From: Treponema sp. OMZ 787
GTDB taxonomy: Bacteria; Spirochaetota; Spirochaetia; Treponematales; Treponemataceae
DNA length: 64,000 bases
Assembly (NCBI RefSeq): GCF_024181225.1
Contig: NZ_CP051198.1
Span: forward strand, 2,692,919 to 2,756,918
Direction of reading: 5' to 3'
The notes under the pieces are model-generated. The model saw nothing but the letters and a program-made list of their open reading frames with translations. It ran no database searches and was not told where the DNA came from. Made by a program: the position numbers and the translations under genes. Of this stretch, positions 35,001-44,375 are shown piece by piece. The stretch's first letter is position 1, and every line of letters begins with the position of its first letter.

Positions 35001-38000
35001 CTAAAATATATCAAACCTTATACCAAACGATACGTTGGGCATCAAAGACTTTATACCTGATGTCGTTCCTGTCGACTGTACATCAGTCGGTATAAACCAT
35101 AATTGTCCTTCAGTAAAAAACGATACCGCACTAAAATACTTTTGCTTATGAAACTTTACTTTAGGAAACTCAAGCTGCAAAAGCAAGGCAGACAATACCT
35201 GAGGTCTTCCGCTCTGTGTTTCAGTAAACAATCCAAATTGTGCTCCCAAAGCCACATCCAAATATAACCACCTCCAATCCGGACCAAAATAATAACCGAA
35301 TGGAAGTTCGTATACATTTGCCAATAGTTTTAACGATATGATATGCCCTCCATACCTCATAGCACTATTGCCGAAAAATAACTTAAACTGGCTTTTAAGC
35401 ATCTGACCATAATGAAGCTGAAGCTTTACATTGTCGTCAAAAAAGCTTAAGCCTAAGCCCGTACTCCAAAGGGCTGCACCCCAAAATGCTGCTTCGACAT
35501 GCAAGCCTTGTATAAACTTAGGCACTCCGTAGCTTGCCTTATCCCCCTTTCTCAAAAGGGCTTCTACACTAGAAAGCTCTATATCATCAGAAGATAGGCC
35601 GCTAAACTCTATCGCTCCGTTATACCTGCCTCCTTCTCCGGGGGCTATCAATGTAACTTTAGGTGCGCTCTTGTCTATCTTTACTATTGTCCTTGAAACC
35701 GCAACCTCTTTATTTTCCATAACGGCTCTTAACAATAAAAAGTGATTTCCTTCAGCCATATCCTCAGTTTCAAGTCTATACTTCCAGTTGGAAGAAGACT
35801 TAACAGGAACAAAGGTTTTGCCGTTATCAAAGCTTATTTCTACATACTTAACACGCTTTGCCTTAAAGGCTCTTTTATCTTCAGATGTAGAACCCTTTGC
35901 ATATACCATTGCCTTTTCTTCTTCAGATACTGTATATCCTGCCCTTCCTCTAAGGTATGGTCTTTCTATCGCAAAGTCTCCCATAGCAAAGTTATCTATC
36001 GTAATCCAAGGGCCTTCTGCAGTATAGCTTATCTTATGCACCTCGGAAGAAACTAAACCTGAACCGGCTCTGTTAGCCCTTAGCTCAAGACTATGCTCTC
36101 CGTTTATAATCTTTTCGCTGTTCAATTTAAAACAAACATATCCTGTTTTAGATACAGGCACTCTTTCTACCTCTTTTCCGTCTATATATAAGGCAGCTTC
36201 TTCTCCGCTCTTATCAAGCATAAGCCTTCCGTATACATTAAACTCTCCTCTTACTACTTCTCCGTTCAAAGGATATAATAACTCTATCTTGTTTTTGTCC
36301 TTTTTCCTATATACATCAAAGTTTACGGATGCCTCATTTGTGTTGTTTGCCTTATCCACTCCGCTTATCTCAAGGTTATATCTTCCTTCGGGCAAGCTGC
36401 TTATGTCTATTTCTTTTGAAAGAATTATATCTTTTTCAAGTTTTATCTCGGATAGTTTTTGCGGTACGGTCTTTCCGTCAAGACTTTTTATCTTTAACAT
36501 TACTCCTTCAAGAGATATATTATCATAAACCTGACCCGACACAAAAAGATTGTTATCCAATTTTGAACCCGCTAAGGGATACTCAAGTTTTAATACAGGA
36601 GGAGTATTATCTATATTTATAAGTGTCGAATATAAAAACACTTGTTCATAGTTGTCCGTTGCTCTTACAAAAACTACATGGGTGCCGTCATTTATGATAT
36701 GAGTATTGATACGGTATTGCCACTTTTCTCCGCCCTCAGCCAAATGATAGGTCTGTCCGTTATCAAAAGATAATTCTACCTGTTTGATTCCGTTTTTATC
36801 CAAGGCTGTACCGGATATTACGGTTACCTCCTGAACGGTGTCGGTTATAAGAGGATAACTTACCCCAACCTGAGGAACTTCCAAAGACACTCTTATCTTC
36901 CGAGTTACAGGTTCGCTTGTAACTCCGTATATGTCTTCGGCATACATGGTAATCTCATGCTCATTATCAGTAAGATCGCTTAAAAGTATCGGTATCGAAA
37001 AACTGTTTTTTATCTCCATCGACTTATAAGCTCCCTTATCTATCCTGTAATGAATCTTGGAAGCCTCATCATCGTCATATACCATGCCCGAAACTTCAAA
37101 GTCGCTTATGATTATTTCGTTTTCGTTAGGTAAATGAAGCTCTACCTTCGGGGCATCTTCGCTGTTGTCTATATCAAAACTATATGTATTGAAATTTCTT
37201 GAGTTCCCGGCAAGATCGGTAAACTTAAACTGCATGTTCTTATTCAAAGGCTCTTTTGCACTGCCTATTATAAGATTAGGTAGAGAGCTTTCTTCAAAAC
37301 TCTGCCACACGGCTCCCTTACTTGCTCCCTTGTATTCAGACTTTACTCCGGCAAACCTGTCGGTTACCTTAAATGCGGAATATATCGAGCCGTTTACTTT
37401 TTCGCCGCCCTCAGGCAATATCATAACTACCTCAGGGGCTTCATTATCTTTATAAAATAATCTTCTTTCATAGCTTTCTCTTCCGGCCTTGTCTATTGCC
37501 CTTACGGTAACCATTATCGGGCCGTCAGCCTGGCCTGCTATGTTGATCTTTTCGTTAAATGTTCCGGCAAGTTTTACATAAGGAGACTCTCCGCCAAGGG
37601 TGTATTCTACCTTTGTAAGGCCGTTGCCGTCTTCTGCCTTGCCTTTTAAGATTATGCTGTTTGTTACAAATGAGGCTTCTTCACTCATGTCAAGGCTTAT
37701 AACAGGGCGGCTTTTATCAACAAGAATATCTACCAAGGGGCTTGTAAAGACTACTCCTTCACTGTCGGTTATCTTTACTCCTACTCCCTTATAGTTCCCT
37801 TCCTCCTTGAATGTAAGCTTTATTAAATCTCCTTCTTTTTCGGCTTCAATGTTTTTTCCGCCTACTACTTCCAAAGACTCTATTAACATCCCTTCCCTAG
37901 GCTGATAAACTCCTTCCAAAGCCTGATCTTCTTTCAAAACCAGCTGATTGTTTTCGTTTACCATACCCCTTGACCAGGCAAAGTTCTCTTCTCCGCCAGA

Positions 38001-39671
38001 TCCCGATACATTTAATACCCTGATTACTAAAGTTTGTTTACTTACCTTATCGTTTATGTCGGCAGCAGTAACAGAAACAGTATATATACCGGGTGAAGAT
38101 TTGGCGTTTATGTTTGTCTTTATAACATAATCGGTCTGTCCGGGCTTTAAGGGTAAAACGGATTCTTCTTCTCCGTTAAACCCTGCACTTATATATTTTA
38201 ACCCCGATGAAGATTTTACATGAACAGAGGTTCCTACCTTAGTCTGTGAGGTATAAACGGGAATTACTGTCTCTCCGTTATCAAAAGATATTACGGGGGC
38301 GGCTCCTTCTATATTAAACTTTAAGCTCAAAGGAGTCCCTTTAATTCCTTTTTTGTTTACGGCATAGATGGTTAATGTATGTGACCCAGCACTTAAACCT
38401 CTTTCTACAGCGAAAAAGCCTGCATTAAAGGCTTCAATTATTTTTTCTTCGCCCTTGTCTATTCTGTATCTTACCTCACCTGCTCCATACATGTCATAAA
38501 TTGCTCCTGCAATATAAAGATCGCCTGAAGCTTTTCCGTCAGGTAAGGGGCTCAGCATTTCTATAACAGGGGAGCCCTTACTCCTATCTATATTAAATGT
38601 CTTTTTTGCCTTAACAATGTTGCCGGCTATGTCTTTTGCAGTAATCTCTACAACGGCACTTTTCCCGCCGCCCTTACTTACATCAAACTCTTTTATCCAA
38701 TAGTGGTTCCCTGCAGTAAGTTCAAACTCTCCTTCTTCTCCGTTACACTTCCACGAAAGACTCGATAAACCGGCCGAATCTAATGCCTTTCCTGCCACGG
38801 AAAATACTGGGGCCATTGGGCCGTCCTCTTGGGGATAGATAAACTCAACCTTAGGTGCCGTGTTATCTACAAACAATAAAAATGTGTGTATACCGACGCT
38901 CCCCTGTTTATCTATTGCCTTAAACCAGATTACCTTAGGTCCGTCATCTATTGTTTTTGTGTTTACCTTTAGCGAAAACTTTGACTGCTTTGTTTTTTTG
39001 TTATAAGATAGTTTTACTTCTTCAAAGTTCTCCCCGTTATTAAGAGAATAAAGCAGTCTTTCTATACCGTTACCGTCTTCTACGGTTCCTTCCATGACTA
39101 TTGTCCCGGAAACCAACTCCCCTACGCTCCTATTTGATATATCAGTTATGGGGGATAAACGGTTTATGTAAAAACTGCGTTTTACGGATTTGCCCTTTAC
39201 TCCGTTAATGTCTACTCCCCATGCCTCTATGGTGTGGGTTCCTTCAGCAAAACTTTCCGTGTTTATATAATATGACCAAAACTCTTTGCCCTTGGCCCTA
39301 TATACATTTTCTCCGCCGTCGATGCGAAGCTCTACATACTCTACTGCATCATCATCTACGCAAGTTCCTATAACATTTAAGTTGCCTGCTACTACGGCTT
39401 CACTTTTAGGATTACTTATGTTTACTATCGGTAGGTCAGAATTAGGATCCACATACATGTTAAAAGGGCCCACATAGCCTTCATTGCCGGCTATATCTGT
39501 CGCCTTTATCAATACATTGTACTTACCCTTTTTCTTACCGGATATATCTATCGACTGCTGCCAGCTTTCTTTGCTTGTCATCTGAACCCCGTCTATATCC
39601 TTTGAGCCGCCGGCATAGGCAATACCGAAAAAGCTTGTCATTATCAATAAATACATTGTTAGTTTTCTCAT
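35001..39671 (-). CDS. Ig-repeat exported protein with C-terminal barrel-like domain (1556 aa)
   Basis: A signal peptide ends at AYA-GG. Next comes a partial Ig-like module with no initial strand, then about a dozen Ig-like modules of about 95-105 residues, recognised by recurring GTAxDxNGI/LxKVELSFD, DNTAPVLKLEYPLAGS and NLFVSGQVYD. The last 165 residues change character: repeating aromatic beta-strands ending FGIRFDIF with a terminal Phe, the classic end of an outer-membrane barrel. The modules would extend outward and the end anchor in the membrane. It is first in a two-gene operon with the lipoprotein at 28668, so they may assemble together. The short N-terminal module suggests that part of the original array was lost. 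Confidence 0.8.
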   Translation of the reverse strand: MRKLTMYLLIMTSFFGIAYAGGSKDIDGVQMTSKESWQQSIDISGKKKGKYNVLIKATDIAGNEGYVGPFNMYVDPNSDLPIVNISNPKSEAVVAGNLNVIGTCVDDDAVEYVELRIDGGENVYRAKGKEFWSYYINTESFAEGTHTIEAWGVDINGVKGKSVKRSFYINRLSPITDISNRSVGELVSGTIVMEGTVEDGNGIERLLYSLNNGENFEEVKLSYNKKTKQSKFSLKVNTKTIDDGPKVIWFKAIDKQGSVGIHTFLLFVDNTAPKVEFIYPQEDGPMAPVFSVAGKALDSAGLSSLSWKCNGEEGEFELTAGNHYWIKEFDVSKGGGKSAVVEITAKDIAGNIVKAKKTFNIDRSKGSPVIEMLSPLPDGKASGDLYIAGAIYDMYGAGEVRYRIDKGEEKIIEAFNAGFFAVERGLSAGSHTLTIYAVNKKGIKGTPLSLKFNIEGAAPVISFDNGETVIPVYTSQTKVGTSVHVKSSSGLKYISAGFNGEEESVLPLKPGQTDYVIKTNINAKSSPGIYTVSVTAADINDKVSKQTLVIRVLNVSGSGGEENFAWSRGMVNENNQLVLKEDQALEGVYQPREGMLIESLEVVGGKNIEAEKEGDLIKLTFKEEGNYKGVGVKITDSEGVVFTSPLVDILVDKSRPVISLDMSEEASFVTNSIILKGKAEDGNGLTKVEYTLGGESPYVKLAGTFNEKINIAGQADGPIMVTVRAIDKAGRESYERRLFYKDNEAPEVVMILPEGGEKVNGSIYSAFKVTDRFAGVKSEYKGASKGAVWQSFEESSLPNLIIGSAKEPLNKNMQFKFTDLAGNSRNFNTYSFDIDNSEDAPKVELHLPNENEIIISDFEVSGMVYDDDEASKIHYRIDKGAYKSMEIKNSFSIPILLSDLTDNEHEITMYAEDIYGVTSEPVTRKIRVSLEVPQVGVSYPLITDTVQEVTVISGTALDKNGIKQVELSFDNGQTYHLAEGGEKWQYRINTHIINDGTHVVFVRATDNYEQVFLYSTLINIDNTPPVLKLEYPLAGSKLDNNLFVSGQVYDNISLEGVMLKIKSLDGKTVPQKLSEIKLEKDIILSKEIDISSLPEGRYNLEISGVDKANNTNEASVNFDVYRKKDKNKIELLYPLNGEVVRGEFNVYGRLMLDKSGEEAALYIDGKEVERVPVSKTGYVCFKLNSEKIINGEHSLELRANRAGSGLVSSEVHKISYTAEGPWITIDNFAMGDFAIERPYLRGRAGYTVSEEEKAMVYAKGSTSEDKRAFKAKRVKYVEISFDNGKTFVPVKSSSNWKYRLETEDMAEGNHFLLLRAVMENKEVAVSRTIVKIDKSAPKVTLIAPGEGGRYNGAIEFSGLSSDDIELSSVEALLRKGDKASYGVPKFIQGLHVEAAFWGAALWSTGLGLSFFDDNVKLQLHYGQMLKSQFKLFFGNSAMRYGGHIISLKLLANVYELPFGYYFGPDWRWLYLDVALGAQFGLFTETQSGRPQVLSALLLQLEFPKVKFHKQKYFSAVSFFTEGQLWFIPTDVQSTGTTSGIKSLMPNVSFGIRFDIF

Positions 39672-39702
39672 AAAACGCTCCTAAATTAATTTTACAATTT
39701 AA

Positions 39703-39717
39703 CCGATAAGTTATCGG
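39703..39717. promoter_or_regulatory. Palindrome upstream of the giant-protein operon
   Basis: CCGATAA-G-TTATCGG, 15 bases with perfect arms, about 35-45 bases before the operon's first ATG, in its leader or promoter. It could be an operator or an RNA hairpin. The rest of the 39672-39902 gap is AT-rich with nothing else clear. Confidence 0.5.
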
Positions 39718-39902
39718 CTAAAAAATACGAAATCTTTAATATATTCAACTTAAGATAAAAATATTTATAGATATAAATATATTTGAAGTACAATATACAT
39801 ACAAAATGTCTATAATATCAAGCAATTTTGCCATTTTATATATATTTTTTTACAATGATATATCTTCCATATTTTTTAATAATAAGGTAGAATGTTAAGA
39901 GT

Positions 39903-41267
39903 ATGCGGCTTAAATTTATAGGACAAACTACAGCACAAAGGCGGGAGCTTATTTTAACAGCTTCACCTATCAAAACCCTAATCATCCTTTCTTTACCGGC
40001 TCTTATGATGGCAATGCTTCAGGCAATGATGCCTTTTACGGACGGTCTTTTTATAAACAGGCTTACTGACCATGTAACAGCCAGTGCAGTCAGCTTTTCT
40101 CAGCCTATTATCTTCATTGTTTTAGCCCTTGGACAAGGCCTCAGTGTCGGAGCTACGGCAATTATAGGACAACTTAATGGAAGAGGAAATATTGAGGAAA
40201 GCAAAAAGGTTGCTACACAAATTTTCGTATTTTCATTTTTGTTGGGAATTGCATCAATTCCTCTGTTATTCATAATAGGAACGGTAATAAGCTATACGCT
40301 TAAGAGCGAAATAGCTCCGCTGGTTTTTAGGTACATTTCGCTTTATTGTCTTGTAATGCCTTTAAGCTTTATGGAAGCTATATACAACGGTATAAAGAAT
40401 GCCAACGGCAAGCCTGAAGCTCCGTTTATAAGAATGATAATTATGCTTATCATAAAAATCATAGGCAACTTTCTTTTTTTATATGTTTTTAGAATGAAAA
40501 TAGACGGCTGTGTGCTAGCCTCTCTTTTAGCCAATATTGTAGTATCTGCATGGATGTTCTATGATCTTTTTTTAAAGAATAGCCCTGATAAACTCAGCTT
40601 AAAAAATTTTAGATTTTCTTCTCCTACCCTTGAAGAGCTTTTACGGGTAGGATTTCCTGCAATGCTCAATTATGCCTTTGTCTATCTGGGCTTTTTTCTT
40701 ATAAACAACGAAATGGAGCCCTACGGGGCTGTGGTTTTAAACGGACAAAGCATTGCAAGCAATATTTCTACAATCTGTTTTAATATTCCCGGCTGTTTTA
40801 GTGCGGCAGTTACCACTATGGTAAGTATGAACATAGGATCCGGAAACCCTGAAAAGGCGAAAAAGGCCTGTCTTTTAGGCTGCATTACAAGTGCCATAAG
40901 CGGAGCTGTTCTTATTGCTGCAATTGTACCGTCTTCAGCTTATTTGGTCTCACTGTTTAAGCCTGAGCTTCCCGAAATCGGCGATATTGCCGTGAAGGCA
41001 CTGCATATTTATACATACTCGGTCATAGGTTTCGGCGTTTGCATGACAATTCAAGGAGCCTTTATCGGACTCGGAAAAACCAAGATACCGCTGATGCTGG
41101 GTATTTTACGAATCTGGCTCTTACGCTACATCTTCATCCTTGCAACCGAAAAATACCTTTCCTACTACTCGATATATTGGGGCAACCTTTTTTCAAACAT
41201 TACCGCAGGTCTTGTCGCAACTATCTTGATCTTGAATACCAAATGGGTATCCGTAATAAAAAAATAA
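39903..41267 (+). CDS. MATE-family multidrug/cation antiporter
   Basis: 454 aa with about 12 membrane segments in two similar halves. N-terminal motifs are typical of MATE exporters: TLIILSLPALMMAMLQ, DGLFI and ALGQGLSVGATAIIGQLNGRG. The second half repeats the pattern (NIGSGNPEKAKKACLLG). It would export drugs or dyes in exchange for Na+ or H+. The start ATG 39903 has only a weak ribosome site. No regulator is adjacent. Confidence 0.93.
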   Translation: MRLKFIGQTTAQRRELILTASPIKTLIILSLPALMMAMLQAMMPFTDGLFINRLTDHVTASAVSFSQPIIFIVLALGQGLSVGATAIIGQLNGRGNIEESKKVATQIFVFSFLLGIASIPLLFIIGTVISYTLKSEIAPLVFRYISLYCLVMPLSFMEAIYNGIKNANGKPEAPFIRMIIMLIIKIIGNFLFLYVFRMKIDGCVLASLLANIVVSAWMFYDLFLKNSPDKLSLKNFRFSSPTLEELLRVGFPAMLNYAFVYLGFFLINNEMEPYGAVVLNGQSIASNISTICFNIPGCFSAAVTTMVSMNIGSGNPEKAKKACLLGCITSAISGAVLIAAIVPSSAYLVSLFKPELPEIGDIAVKALHIYTYSVIGFGVCMTIQGAFIGLGKTKIPLMLGILRIWLLRYIFILATEKYLSYYSIYWGNLFSNITAGLVATILILNTKWVSVIKK

Positions 41268-41327
41268 ATCTTTTTTAAAATTTTACTATTTATTCAAAGT
41301 AAAACCCTATAATTATATGAAGGCTAA

Positions 41328-41456
41328 GAAGGAAACAAGGCCCTTATCAGTTTTCTCAACGCTTTTTTGGAAGATTCTTACGGTAAGATCACAAAGGCCG
41401 AAATCATAGATACCAAGCTCATCATAGAAACAGAAAAGTGCATTTATCGCGAAATA
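41328..41456 (+). pseudogene. Decayed Rpn-family nuclease fragment
   Basis: An open stretch beginning after a stop reads EGNKALISFLNAFLEDSYG and continues to about 41450, matching the start of Rpn/PD-(D/E)XK transposase-family proteins ("NKALLISFLNA" pattern). There is no start codon or ribosome site. The frame then runs into the palindromic repeat at 41457. It is a short relic. Confidence 0.65.
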
Positions 41457-41514
41457 AACCGCAAGGGACGCAAAGCGTTGAGCTTACGCCCAACGCTTCG
41501 CGGCCTTTGCGGTT
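41457..41514. repeat. Palindromic intergenic repeat (27-bp stem)
   Basis: Arms 41457-41483 and 41488-41514 match at 23 of 27 positions around a 4-base loop. It shares AACCGCAAGGG and CAAAGCGTTGAGC with 28491-28517 and 27402-27420. It may act as a terminator for the MATE gene or the convergent membrane-protein gene. Confidence 0.8.
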
Positions 41515-41541
41515 AAATTTAGTAAAATGACAGAAAATCTT

Positions 41542-42612
41542 TTAATCCTCTCTTGTCTTAAGAATCATCAAAAATGTATATATGAGGCCGAGAGCCAAAA
41601 GGATGTGGCCTATTCCGGCTATACCTGAAAGAGCTGCATCTTGGGCTTTTGAGGTATAATTATTTCCTAAAACGGTAATAATACCTCTCAAAAGCATTAG
41701 GACTACAGTAATAAGAAGCCCCGTATTCCAAAAATAATTAGCTCTTCTGACACAGGCAAGTTTTTTTTCGTCAAGAGCCGGAACCTGTTTAAATGCAAGG
41801 TAGGCAGCCAGGGAAAGGACAACCCCTAAAACCAAAACATGGGCGTGCATCAAGCTTAGATATGAAACCCCGTCAAAGGCATTGAATTTTGTAAATTCCC
41901 TAAAAAAGACACCGGCGGCCAAACCTAAAATCAAGTACACAAAAGAATTTTCCAAGATACTTCTTAGGCTGAATTTGGGTATAAAATGCTTAAATCCTAC
42001 ATATACGATTCCCACATAGGCCACAGTCTTGGGCATCATAAGAGAGCCGACAACAGGCACGGTTTTTGAAAACAATACAACCGGTAAATAGAATAAAAAA
42101 CTCAAGGCAGTTAATAAGGCCATGTGCTCCAAGCCGGGGGTTTTTCTAGCTTGGTAAAAGAAATAAATCAAAACGGCTCCGAGAGCAGCAAAGGGGATAT
42201 TACGGATTATACTCCAAGTATAGCTTGCATCGGCCATACCCCACTCATTTTGAGGCATAAGGGTGAGTATCAACCTTATGAGTGCCAAACCGTATATAAG
42301 CATATCCTTTGTCCTGCTGCTTGTATTGGTTTTTATCTTATAATAATGATAGAACATAAGATAAAAAATAGTCATTGTAATGGAGGTTATTAAAACTCCG
42401 ATTGAGAGGTAGAAGGCATTTGCCTCAAAACCGCCCTTGTGCCACATAGAAATTACACGGGGAAGAAGGTGAAATGAATCCCCGGCACCTAAAAGAAGAG
42501 CCATAAGCCCGAACAGCTTTGCTGTTCTATCCTTTTGTAACAAAAGCTTTATGCTTAAGGCCATAACCAGAGCCAAATAGCTCAAATCAAAAACAGATTC
42601 AACAATGTACAT
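41542..42612 (-). CDS. Polytopic membrane protein, possibly DUF2871-like
   Basis: 356 aa with about ten membrane helices. The C-terminal half has LSLMHAHVLVLG and EFTKFNAFDG, reminiscent of the DUF2871 family of bacterial membrane proteins. The N-terminal half has a histidine near the membrane edge (GDSFHLLPRV). The paired His (MHAH) could bind a cofactor. Its function is unknown. The promoter holds two copies of one 15-base operator, so expression is likely repressed by a DNA-binding protein, perhaps the TetR regulator encoded 2.5 kb away. Confidence 0.7.
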   Translation of the reverse strand: MYIVESVFDLSYLALVMALSIKLLLQKDRTAKLFGLMALLLGAGDSFHLLPRVISMWHKGGFEANAFYLSIGVLITSITMTIFYLMFYHYYKIKTNTSSRTKDMLIYGLALIRLILTLMPQNEWGMADASYTWSIIRNIPFAALGAVLIYFFYQARKTPGLEHMALLTALSFLFYLPVVLFSKTVPVVGSLMMPKTVAYVGIVYVGFKHFIPKFSLRSILENSFVYLILGLAAGVFFREFTKFNAFDGVSYLSLMHAHVLVLGVVLSLAAYLAFKQVPALDEKKLACVRRANYFWNTGLLITVVLMLLRGIITVLGNNYTSKAQDAALSGIAGIGHILLALGLIYTFLMILKTRED

Positions 42613-42629
42613 AAAAACTCCTTATATAG

Positions 42630-42684
42630 ATGACACACTGTCATTATTTATAAACAATATAATGACAAACCGTCATTTTGTCAA
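42630..42684 (-). promoter_or_regulatory. Promoter with two matching 15-base operators
   Basis: On the minus strand TTGACA (42679-42684), 17 bases, TATATT (42656-42661). The 17-base spacer holds ATGAC-N5-GTCAT (42662-42676). A second ATGAC-N5-GTCAT lies at 42630-42644, just after the start point. The two agree at 13 of 15 bases. This is textbook repressor geometry, fitting a TetR- or MarR-type repressor. Confidence 0.85.
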
Positions 42685-42829
42685 GAGGTTTTTGAATTTA
42701 TTTTGAAAAATATTAAGGCAATATACTAAAAACTAAAAATATTATATACTTGTAGATATAATAAACCAAAAATGGTTTTGAAAAATGTGCGAAATTTTGT
42801 TTAAAATTTCGTACAGAAGGAAAGCTTAA

Positions 42830-43159
42830 ATGGAAACACAGCAAATTTTACAAAATTTTTTTGAGGCGGAAAATAAGCGGGACTGGGCAGCATATAAAAA
42901 ATTTTTACATCCTGAAGTTGTATGGCAGTTATTCAATAACGGATCCCAAAATATTAAAGGGACTGATGAATATATGCAGTTTATAAAAAATGCCTATAAA
43001 AATACGGATATAAAATTTACCTGCAAGGACATGAAAATTTCTAACGCGGGCAACCGCATAGCTGCCTGTTTAATAAATGACAAAGGAAACATATCCATCG
43101 ATATTTTTGATTTTAAAGATAATCTCATATATCGCGAATATGAATTTATATTGGATTAA
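42830..43159 (+). CDS. NTF2-like (SnoaL-type) protein
   Basis: 109 aa with the short NTF2-fold pattern: an N-terminal helix (QILQNFFEAENKRDWAAYKKFL), HPEVVWQLF, a central turn ending YMQFIKNA, and a C-terminal strand. Such proteins bind small ligands or act as isomerases or aldolases; the ligand is unknown. The lipoprotein gene follows 17 bases later and could be in the same operon. Confidence 0.75.
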   Translation: METQQILQNFFEAENKRDWAAYKKFLHPEVVWQLFNNGSQNIKGTDEYMQFIKNAYKNTDIKFTCKDMKISNAGNRIAACLINDKGNISIDIFDFKDNLIYREYEFILD

Positions 43160-43176
43160 CAAAATCGGAGGCAAAA

Positions 43177-43983
43177 ATGAAAAAGATATTAGCATTGGTT
43201 TTAGCGGTTTTTATTGTATTTGTATCATGTCAAAAAAATGAGCCCTTATTTTCAAACATAAGCGACGATGAAAGTTTAGAAGAAGTAAAAACCGCTTTAA
43301 ATGCAAATTTGGACAGCAAAAATGTAGAAGCCTTTATAAATGGAGTTATCGACTATAACGAAACCATAGAAAAAGTTAGTTTAAGAGGCAAATTTGAAAA
43401 AGACAAGCCGGAGTATGATCTGGAAAAAATCTATGAACTATGGCCGGCAAAAAAGGGGGACTTTATAGGCACAAATTGCAGAATAAATACCTTTATGCTT
43501 TTAAAAAATAATCTTGAAATCAGAGAAGGAAAAATTGATGACTCTTTACTGTTTATGGACAAAGATGCCGTCAGCACAGGAAAAATCTTTAACGATAAAG
43601 ACACTCAAAAATTTAAACAATTATTTTCGAGGGTAAAAACCGAAAACACTAAGGATATCCGCATTCATGCTCAAAAGATGAAAGAGCATTTTTCAAATAT
43701 AAAATTCGATAAAAATGCAAAAATGCTTTCGGTTGTCCTGCACGATAATTTTGACGGTGATTTTCTTTTTATAGGCCATGCAGGTGTATTAGTCAAAAAC
43801 AAGGGCAAATTTTTGTTTGTAGAAAAACTTTCTTTTGATGAACCTTTTCAAGCAATAAAATTCAGTACAAAGGAAGATTGCTATAATTATTTATTTTTAA
43901 AATATAAACACTACCATGACGAAACTACGGCAAAACCTTTTATCATGGAAAATGATGAGCTTGTAGAATTGGCTCTGTATTAA
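43177..43983 (+). CDS. Hypothetical lipoprotein
   Basis: 268 aa. A lipoprotein signal peptide ends at FVSC (Cys18). The mature part is lysine-rich, probably mixed helix and strand, with ILxNKxKFLFVEKL and a segment FDGDFLFIGHAGV late in the chain. I recognise no family. The last third resembles a protein that handles a surface component ("HAGVLV"), but the evidence is thin. Confidence 0.6.
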   Translation: MKKILALVLAVFIVFVSCQKNEPLFSNISDDESLEEVKTALNANLDSKNVEAFINGVIDYNETIEKVSLRGKFEKDKPEYDLEKIYELWPAKKGDFIGTNCRINTFMLLKNNLEIREGKIDDSLLFMDKDAVSTGKIFNDKDTQKFKQLFSRVKTENTKDIRIHAQKMKEHFSNIKFDKNAKMLSVVLHDNFDGDFLFIGHAGVLVKNKGKFLFVEKLSFDEPFQAIKFSTKEDCYNYLFLKYKHYHDETTAKPFIMENDELVELALY

Positions 43984-44016
43984 GGAACTTTTTTAGTAAA
44001 ATTTCATACATTTTTC

Positions 44017-44045
44017 TTGCAATATCGGAATTTCTAGTATATAAT
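44017..44045 (+). promoter_or_regulatory. Sigma-70 promoter of the hutH fragment
   Basis: TTGCAA (44017-44022), 17 bases, TATAAT (44040-44045). The leader of about 100 bases contains a short ATTTGTC/GACAAAT hairpin and AAGGAGG before the ATG. An intact promoter in front of a truncated gene suggests recent decay. Confidence 0.8.
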
Positions 44046-44150
44046 CTTAGAGTACCCAATAGATAAAAAAAGATTGATTTGTCTTTTACTCATAGACAAA
44101 TGCGGAACCAATCCGGTAATTATTTAGGTGAATTTAAGGAGGTTTGATTT

Positions 44151-44375
44151 ATGGATGCTTTAATTTTAACAGGCAGCCCATTATCCTTGGAAGATGTATA
44201 CTCTGCCGCTTACAATAAGCGGCAGGTAAAAATTTCCGATGATGCGGAAGAAAGAGTAAAAAAAGCCCGCCAAATCTTATTTGATATGGCAGCTGAGGGA
44301 AAGCCCGTATACGGTCTTAACCGAGGAGTAGGCTGGAACAAGGATAAAGAATTTGATGAGGATTTTTTTGCTGCT
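44151..44375 (+). pseudogene. Histidine/aromatic ammonia-lyase, N-terminal fragment
   Basis: About 75 codons match the N-terminus of histidine ammonia-lyase-type enzymes (LSLEDVYSAA, ISDDAEERVKKARQIL, PVYGLNRGVG). The family is about 500 residues long; the MIO-forming ASG site is missing. Just after DEDFFA the sequence changes to the antisense strand of a substrate-binding protein gene, giving a stop at 44391-44393. Promoter and ribosome site are intact, so it looks like a recent truncation. Confidence 0.85.
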
